A stretch of DNA of 18,501 nt. Source: Brachyspira sp. CAG:484. Lineage in GTDB: Bacteria; Cyanobacteriota; Vampirovibrionia; Gastranaerophilales; Gastranaerophilaceae. The position numbers were made by a program, and so were the translations under genes. The DNA is taken from the NCBI GenBank assembly GCA_000431315.1, contig HF989712.1, positions 1 through 18,501 on the forward strand. Reading direction: 5' to 3'. The notes beneath the pieces are model-generated. The model ran no database searches and was not told where the DNA came from. It was given only the letters and a program-made list of their open reading frames with translations. Positions within the stretch are counted from its first letter, which is position 1. Every line of letters starts with the position of its first letter. Positions 13,741-18,501 of the stretch are shown in pieces.

Positions 13741-14493
13741 ATGTCAGGACACTCAAAATGGTCAACCATCAAACATAAAAAAGCTAAAATAGACTCACAG
13801 CGTGCTGTAGTCTTTCAGAAATACTCAAGAGAATTAATAGTTGCCGCAAGACTTGGCGGTCCGGATCCTGCGGGGAATTTCCGTTTAAGAACTGCAATAG
13901 AAAAAGCAAAAGCCGCAGGACTTCCTAATGATAATATCAAACGTGCAATAGAAAAAGGCGCAGGTGCTGCTGGAGCAGATAATTACGAAGAATTAACATA
14001 CGAAGGATATGCAGCCGGCGGAGTTGCAGTTGTAGTCGAAGCAATGACAGATAACCGCAATAGGACAGCAGGTGATATTAGAAGCTTCTTTACAAAATAC
14101 AACGGCAGCCTTGGTGCTACAGGCTGCGTTGGCTGGATGTTTGACCAGAGAGGCGTTATTACATTTTCCGAAGACGATAATGATTTTGAAAAACTTTTTG
14201 AAGCAGCAATAAATCTTGATGCACTTGATGTTACCGAAGAAGACGGTGAATATAAAGTATTAACAACCGTTGAAAACTTCCAGAATGTAGTTGAAGGTTT
14301 AGAAAAAGAAGGCTTCAAGAGTGCGTCTGCCGAACTTTCAAGAATACCTCAAAATACAATAGAGGTAACTGATGAAAAAACAGCAGATCAGATAATGAAG
14401 CTTCTTGATAAACTGGAAGAACATGATGATGTACAGAATGTTTATGCAAACTTTGACATCTCTGATGAAATCCTGCAAAAAATTGAGGGCTGA
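13741..14493 (+). CDS. yebC: YebC/PmpR-family protein (TACO1 family)
   Basis: The 250-residue cytoplasmic protein opens with the highly conserved MSGHSKWSTIKHKKAKIDSQ. GNFRLRTAIEKAKAAGLPND and YEGYAAGGVAVVVEAMTDNRNRT follow, so the family assignment is secure. Members have been described as DNA-binding regulators and, more recently, as ribosome-associated factors that ease translation of difficult sequences such as proline runs, so the annotation 'transcriptional regulator' should be treated cautiously. AGAGGA precedes the ATG. Its stop overlaps the start of the diguanylate cyclase gene (TGATG), so the two are translationally coupled. Confidence 0.95.
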   Translation: MSGHSKWSTIKHKKAKIDSQRAVVFQKYSRELIVAARLGGPDPAGNFRLRTAIEKAKAAGLPNDNIKRAIEKGAGAAGADNYEELTYEGYAAGGVAVVVEAMTDNRNRTAGDIRSFFTKYNGSLGATGCVGWMFDQRGVITFSEDDNDFEKLFEAAINLDALDVTEEDGEYKVLTTVENFQNVVEGLEKEGFKSASAELSRIPQNTIEVTDEKTADQIMKLLDKLEEHDDVQNVYANFDISDEILQKIEG

Positions 14494-15611
14494 TGCAAAT
14501 CTTAGAAAAATTGAAAAAATTATCTAAATCACTTGGGGAATGTGACAATATTGATACTGCCGCAAGACTTTTGGATGAATATTCAGCCCGGAACAATTCA
14601 GAAAGTAAGGATTTTCTGGATATAGCGCTTTGGATGATAAATCTCAAACTCCAAAACCTAACTCTAAGAGAAAAGATGAACAAAAGTGTTGAGTTTCATG
14701 ATGCAATGAAAAATATTGCAAAAATAATTGAAACCCAATACGAACTTAATTATATAATTCCTATCGTAGGTGAAATAATTGACAAATTAATTTCAAATCA
14801 GCTAATTTATATTTTTCTTAAAGAAAACGGAAAGCTTAAACTTGAATGGCCATCAGCCTGTAATGACAGAAGGATAAATGAACTTCTTTCGCAGATTAGT
14901 CCAAAATCAGGTTATATTTTAACAGATGACAGAAAAATCGGACTTTTCCCGCTTGTGAATGAAAACAGCCTTCTGGGCTGCATAGCTGCCAAAAGTATGG
15001 AAGAAGTTCTTGATAAAGAAATCATAAGTTATCTGGAACAGCTGGCATCACAGGCTTCTACAACAATAAACAGAGCAAATGTTTACGGAGAAATCTTAAA
15101 ACATGCAACTCTTGATGCCCTGACAGGGTTTTATAACCGCAGACAACTTGAAGAAAGAATTAAGCAGGAAATTTCAAGCGCAAAGCGCCGGAAGACCTCC
15201 CTTTGCGCCATTATGGCTGATATAGACTACTTTAAACAGGTTAATGATACATACGGACATGCAGCCGGAGATTTGGTGTTGAAAACAGTGTCAAAAATTA
15301 TGCGCTCACAGCTTCGTGAATATGATATTGCGGCAAGATACGGAGGAGAAGAGTTTGCAATACTTTTGCCATTTACGCAGGAAGATGAAGCTGCAATGGT
15401 TGCAGAGCGTCTTAGGAAAGCTGTTGAAAATAAGGTAATAGATATAACAAAAGCCAATCCGGATGCAGCAGTTAAAAATATTAAAGTTACAATAAGCCTG
15501 GGCGTTTATAAATACAGCGGAAAAGATGATGAATTGCTAAAAAATGCAGATAAGGCTTTATATGAAGCTAAAGAAAAAGGAAGAAATCAGGTTATTATTT
15601 ATAAAAATTGA
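14493..15611 (+). CDS. Cytoplasmic diguanylate cyclase with a GAF-like sensor domain
   Basis: The 372-residue protein makes cyclic di-GMP from two GTP. The C-terminal GGDEF domain starts at DALTGFYNRR (about 208) and has the metal/nucleotide motif DIDYFKQVNDTYGH. The active-site loop is RYGGEEF, with GGEEF at residues 284-288, and is intact. The product-inhibition site RxxD is present as Arg275-Asp278. Residues about 75-195 look like a GAF domain that would sense a small ligand. The N-terminus is helical. No transmembrane segment or signal peptide is seen. It is coupled to yebC by the overlapping TGATG. Cyclic di-GMP often controls pilus-dependent behaviour, so proximity to the pilin genes is suggestive, but no direct link is shown. 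Confidence 0.92.
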   Translation: MQILEKLKKLSKSLGECDNIDTAARLLDEYSARNNSESKDFLDIALWMINLKLQNLTLREKMNKSVEFHDAMKNIAKIIETQYELNYIIPIVGEIIDKLISNQLIYIFLKENGKLKLEWPSACNDRRINELLSQISPKSGYILTDDRKIGLFPLVNENSLLGCIAAKSMEEVLDKEIISYLEQLASQASTTINRANVYGEILKHATLDALTGFYNRRQLEERIKQEISSAKRRKTSLCAIMADIDYFKQVNDTYGHAAGDLVLKTVSKIMRSQLREYDIAARYGGEEFAILLPFTQEDEAAMVAERLRKAVENKVIDITKANPDAAVKNIKVTISLGVYKYSGKDDELLKNADKALYEAKEKGRNQVIIYKN

Positions 15612-15670
15612 AAAAGATGTAAATAATCCTTACCAGCGGAATATCCAGAAATAAAGTGAAAAGGGAAAAT

Positions 15671-16135
15671 ATGAAGTACGAAAAAATTTGTAATACATTA
15701 GAAGATACAAAAGATTTAGCAGAAAAATTTGCAAAGCTGATTACAAAAGGCTGCTTTATAAGCCTTTACGGCGAAATCGGCGCAGGGAAAACCGCATTTG
15801 TTAAACTTGTAGCTGACGCTCTAGAGGTTAAAGAAAAAGTTACAAGTCCGAGTTTTGTAATTCTTAACGAGTATCACAGCGGAATATTGCCGGTCTACCA
15901 TTTTGACCTTTACCGTTTGGAAAATGAAGGTGTGAAAACAATTATTGACGAACTTAGAGAGTATTCTGAAGGTCATCAGGTAACTTTTGTGGAATGGGCA
16001 GAATTTTCACAGGATGAAATCCCTTTCAGCCATATAAAAATAAATGTTACATATGGTGACAATGATGAAAGAAAATATTCGTTTGAAGGTTTTGGTTGTG
16101 ATAATATTAAAATCATAGAGGAATTAAACAAATAA
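15671..16135 (+). CDS. tsaE: tRNA t6A biosynthesis ATPase TsaE
   Basis: The 154-residue cytoplasmic P-loop ATPase helps TsaB and TsaD install N6-threonylcarbamoyl-adenosine at position 37 of ANN-decoding tRNAs. Walker A is GEIGAGKT, followed by VTSPSFVILNEY, FDLYRLE and VEWAEF, all typical of the family. I choose the ATG at 15671 because AAGGGA lies 5 bases upstream. An in-frame GTG at 15656 overlaps that site. It is followed after one base by tsaB, so the two partners of the complex are made from one message. The 59-base gap after the diguanylate cyclase gene holds no terminator, so read-through is possible. Confidence 0.95.
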   Translation: MKYEKICNTLEDTKDLAEKFAKLITKGCFISLYGEIGAGKTAFVKLVADALEVKEKVTSPSFVILNEYHSGILPVYHFDLYRLENEGVKTIIDELREYSEGHQVTFVEWAEFSQDEIPFSHIKINVTYGDNDERKYSFEGFGCDNIKIIEELNK

Positions 16136-16136
16136 A

Positions 16137-16748
16137 ATGAAAATATTAGCTTTTGATACTTGCCTGGATAAGATGTATGCCGTTTTAAAAGACGGCGACA
16201 AAATACTTTCCTCTGTAGTTATCGAAAATCAGGGCGGGAAATACCACTCCGCATTTTTAATATCAACACTTCAGGAGATTTTGAGCAAAAACAGTCTTAA
16301 GCCGGAAGATATTGATGCAATAGTCACCAATATCGGTCCCGGAAGCTTTACAGGAATACGTGCCTGTACAACAGTTGCAAGAGTAATGGCGCAACAGCTT
16401 CACAAAAAAGTTGCAGGGGTTTCTTCACTTGAAATTCTTGCCCGTACAGCAGGCAAAAATCCGCTTGTAGCACTTGATGCAAGGAAAAATGCAGCGTATC
16501 TTTATTGCGATAATGAGATCAAAGGTGCTGTCCAGTTGGATGAAGTGAAACAGCTTATAGAAAGTGGCTGCTATAATGTGATAACAGACGACAAATTAAA
16601 GCCGCTTCTTGGTGGAAAATCATATCAGCAGGAAAACGCTGCTCTTGGAGAAATACTTGCGGAAATAGGTATTGAAAAATTAAAAACATCAGACGGTGAC
16701 TGGCATAAATTAAAACCTTTATATATACAGCCGCCGCCAATGGGTTAA
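16137..16748 (+). CDS. tsaB: tRNA t6A biosynthesis protein TsaB
   Basis: The 203-residue protein is an ASKHA-fold scaffold that dimerises with TsaD. It begins MKILAFDTC and has the hallmark GPGSFTGIR followed by a conserved helix. It is slightly shorter than many homologues, mainly in the C-terminal region, and ends in LKPLYIQPPPMG. It directly follows tsaE with a 1-base gap. A strong terminator starts 4 bases after its stop. No tsaD gene or rimI lies in the window. Confidence 0.93.
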   Translation: MKILAFDTCLDKMYAVLKDGDKILSSVVIENQGGKYHSAFLISTLQEILSKNSLKPEDIDAIVTNIGPGSFTGIRACTTVARVMAQQLHKKVAGVSSLEILARTAGKNPLVALDARKNAAYLYCDNEIKGAVQLDEVKQLIESGCYNVITDDKLKPLLGGKSYQQENAALGEILAEIGIEKLKTSDGDWHKLKPLYIQPPPMG

Positions 16749-16751
16749 CTT

Positions 16752-16796
16752 AAAATTTTGACAGTTACGTTTCTTCACGAACTGTCAAAATTTTTT
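16752..16796 (+). terminator. Strong intrinsic terminator after tsaB
   Basis: A perfect 15-bp stem, AAAATTTTGACAGTT (16752-16766) with AACTGTCAAAATTTT (16780-16794), encloses a 13-base loop and ends in a T run (16791-16796). Confidence 0.9.
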
Positions 16797-16816
16797 ATCA
16801 GGGGATTTTATATAAT

Positions 16817-18280
16817 ATGAGAATTACCGGAATTAGTGCATTTAATATAAGCTCAAAGAATACATTTGAGCAGAAGCGTGATGCTTCTGCTCTGAATAAA
16901 TCATTTATTCAGCTTCCTATGGATACATTTAACAGACAGGCTGCGGACATATCTTTTAACGCAAACGTAATCACAAGCCAGTCAAAATTTAAAAAACTGG
17001 TAAGAAAACGCACAATGCACTGTATATACTGCAATAAAGTTCTTGTTGACGAGGATAGTATTAACCAATTGCAAAACAGAGGAGTGTTTAATGGACCTAT
17101 TAATAAGTTCGTTGCACAAACAAAACAATATTATAAATCTATGCACAGAGCACATAAAACCGTTTTCAGAATAATATCTTCTTATGCCAAAAGATCTCCG
17201 CACACCACTCTTTCTCAGGTAATGCAGGACTTATACCCGAGTGCGCTTAAGCATCTGCGAAATGCCCAAAGCCCAATATTTAAAAGATTACAAAAAGCGT
17301 CGAAGCAGCTGCCTCCGGAATATAAGATAAAATTCGATCAATTTATGAGAATTCAAAACTACAGGCTGCGTGATAAACCTTATATAAACGAGTTTAGCGG
17401 TAAAGAGTTTAACTATAAGCTTATGAATATGTGTAAAACTATCGGTAATGAGCGTCTTGTCAACATGATGCTTCTTAACTCAAATTATCTTACACATCCG
17501 GCGTTTAAAAATGAAGAGCTGGAAATTCCTGAAAAGCTTCTTTTTAAAATTTTTAATATTAATATAAGGCATAATAGACAAAACTTTAAAAATTTAAAAG
17601 ATAAACTTCCGCAGTCAAAAGAGATTATAATGCTGCACATAATCCAGAATATAAAGCAAATTGGTCAAAAACTTAGCAGGAATGATATTATTGAATTATG
17701 TAACAAAGCCCAGAAAGAAATATTCAAAATTCCAGTAAAAGTGCCATTTAGCAACAAAAGTTTCAGATATGACCTAAATGAACTTCTAACTGGACTGCCT
17801 GATAAAACATTAAAAAGAAAAATGCTGGATATAACAAAAGAGCTTCCAACTTCAATGGAAAACCCTTATTCATTTATAACAAAACACGCAACAGCATCTT
17901 CCGAAAAAGTTGGTCATAACCTTCTTTTTCCTTCAATCGTTACAATTGAGCATATGCAAACAAAATTTGATAAAGGAAAAAGTGTTATGGGAAACTATGC
18001 ACTAAGCTGCGCTTTTGATAACAATTTTGTAAGAAGTAACAGAAATATGCGTGCAGTGCTAAACCGCTACAACGAAGATAACCCACAAAAGTATTTTAAC
18101 GAAATCTTTGAAGTAGTAAGGAGCGGTGAACTTTTATTAGAAGATGTCTTGATGCAGGTAAAAACGTTTGAAAAACAAAGCGGACGAAAAATTGATACAT
18201 CTGCTATTACAGACTTAATAGAGGCCTCAAAAAACAATAACAATAAATCTTCAGCTTACAGATTAAGCAGGGATTGTTAA
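16817..18280 (+). CDS. Unrecognised 487-aa protein with a possible split HNH-like motif
   Basis: I do not recognise the family. The protein is basic and largely helical with no signal peptide or membrane segment. The first 50 residues are polar and low in structure, ending ADISFNAN. A CIYC pair (Cys69, Cys72) follows, in HCIYCNKVLVDED, which looks like a zinc knuckle. About 300 helical residues separate it from TIEHMQTKFDKGKSVMGNYA (376-395) plus LSCAFDNNF and RSN. There Glu378-His379, Asn393, Cys398 and Asn402/Asn408 fall in the order of an HNH nuclease core. It could be an HNH-type nuclease with an inserted domain, or only a zinc-binding structural protein. AGGGGA lies 11 bases before the ATG, a long spacing. 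It is monocistronic and bracketed by the tsaB terminator and the next pilin promoter. Confidence 0.7.
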   Translation: MRITGISAFNISSKNTFEQKRDASALNKSFIQLPMDTFNRQAADISFNANVITSQSKFKKLVRKRTMHCIYCNKVLVDEDSINQLQNRGVFNGPINKFVAQTKQYYKSMHRAHKTVFRIISSYAKRSPHTTLSQVMQDLYPSALKHLRNAQSPIFKRLQKASKQLPPEYKIKFDQFMRIQNYRLRDKPYINEFSGKEFNYKLMNMCKTIGNERLVNMMLLNSNYLTHPAFKNEELEIPEKLLFKIFNINIRHNRQNFKNLKDKLPQSKEIIMLHIIQNIKQIGQKLSRNDIIELCNKAQKEIFKIPVKVPFSNKSFRYDLNELLTGLPDKTLKRKMLDITKELPTSMENPYSFITKHATASSEKVGHNLLFPSIVTIEHMQTKFDKGKSVMGNYALSCAFDNNFVRSNRNMRAVLNRYNEDNPQKYFNEIFEVVRSGELLLEDVLMQVKTFEKQSGRKIDTSAITDLIEASKNNNNKSSAYRLSRDC

Positions 18281-18302
18281 GCCGTAAAAAACATGTTATA
18301 AT
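18274..18302 (+). promoter_or_regulatory. Promoter of the second poly-G pilin-like gene
   Basis: -35 TTGTTA (18274-18279), exact 17-bp spacer, consensus -10 TATAAT (18297-18302). The -35 overlaps the stop codon of the preceding gene. AAGGAGG (18316-18322) follows ahead of the ATG. Confidence 0.7.
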
Positions 18303-18330
18303 TAATATTGTAATTAAGGAGGACAAAAAT

Positions 18331-18501
18331 ATGCAAAACACACTTATAGCTTCAAAATCTCTGAAGGGGGGGGGGCTTAGATAGTGCCGGCGGGCGTTTT
18401 CACGCTTCGGGATTATCCCGCTCCGCGTTTACCTTAGCGGAAGTTCTAATTACTCTTGGTATTATCGGTATTGTTGCGGCTATGACGCTGCCGACTTTGA
18501 T
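18331..18501 (+). CDS. Type IV pilin-like prepilin (partial), leader out of frame at a 10-G tract
   Basis: Only the 5' end is present. The ATG at 18331 gives MQNTLIASKSLKGGGLR, then TAG. Dropping one G from 18366-18375 joins the leader to GLDSAGGRFHASGLSRSAFT and then LAEVLITLGIIGIVAAMT, the prepilin helix, with Ala/Phe at the cleavage site. The leader is the same as that of the 3476 gene except for two residues (V/L, R/K). The total spacing through the tract is identical, because one G is replaced by A at its start. Both copies are thus in the same wrong frame. Promoter and ribosome-binding site are strong. The gene runs off the window, so intactness beyond 18501 is unknown. Confidence 0.75.
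18366..18375 (+). repeat. Homopolymeric G tract (10 G) in the second pilin leader
   Basis: Ten consecutive G follow CTGAA at the same leader position as the 11-G tract at 3510-3520. Confidence 0.9.

Larger units (their letters stand above)
18316..18501 (+). repeat. Direct repeat copy 2 (Shine-Dalgarno, leader, poly-G, pilin N-terminus)
   Basis: This is the second copy of 3461-3648, cut by the window end. The tract, the GC-rich segment and the CGGGA-TTA-TCCCG hairpin (18408-18420) are kept. Several of the differences are silent in the pilin frame (CGG/CGC, TTG/TTA, TTA/CTA). Confidence 0.85.

Noticed and set aside
13983..14318. Long antisense frame in yebC, and similar frames opposite glmS, clpB and the GGDEF gene
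   Set aside because: They are shadows of strongly conserved coding sequence, with unusual composition and no ribosome-binding or promoter signals.
16752..16796. Promoter reading of TTGACA at 16758 for the 16817 gene
   Set aside because: TTGACA is part of the 15-bp terminator stem and has no -10 at suitable spacing.

Overview
This looks like a chromosomal stretch from an AT-rich, gut-type bacterium of the non-photosynthetic cyanobacterial sister lineage (Melainabacteria / Candidatus Gastranaerophilales). That placement is an inference. It rests on the AT-rich intergenic DNA, on several scattered solitary type IV pilin-like genes that all share the N-terminal segment AFTLAEVLITLGII, and on small lineage-type hypothetical proteins. 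No tRNA, rRNA, CRISPR array, transposase or phage gene was seen.

Layout. 1-232: GC-rich repeat-like intergenic DNA. 233-1357: YibE/F-type membrane protein, convergent with metK (1409-2683) across a shared hairpin terminator. 2897-3202: small cupin protein, tail-to-tail with an unreported 54-residue gene (3199-3363, minus) that appears to be read from a leaderless promoter. 3476-4271: a pilin-like gene whose leader is out of frame at a run of 11 G. 4272-6116: glmS. 6267-7869: a three-gene exported set, an M48 metalloprotease plus two paralogous small secreted proteins. 7981-8643: a zinc phospholipase C-like protein. 8727-11327: clpB.

11452-13664 is the most striking region. Two pilin-like genes point outward and two small helix-turn-helix genes point inward. 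A palindrome lies at or near the predicted pilin transcription start on each side, and on the right side the two promoters interlock. 13741-15611: yebC overlapping a GAF-GGDEF diguanylate cyclase. 15671-16748: tsaE-tsaB for tRNA t6A synthesis, ending in a strong terminator. 16817-18280: an unrecognised 487-residue protein with a possible split HNH-like site. 18331-18501: the start of another pilin-like gene that repeats the 3476 gene almost exactly, including its promoter and a G tract in the same wrong frame.

Housekeeping functions (SAM synthesis, amino sugar supply, protein disaggregation, t6A) are interleaved with surface and regulatory genes. The main points of interest are the two poly-G pilin leaders, which look like phase-variable or frameshift-dependent switches, and the mirror-image pilin/regulator module.
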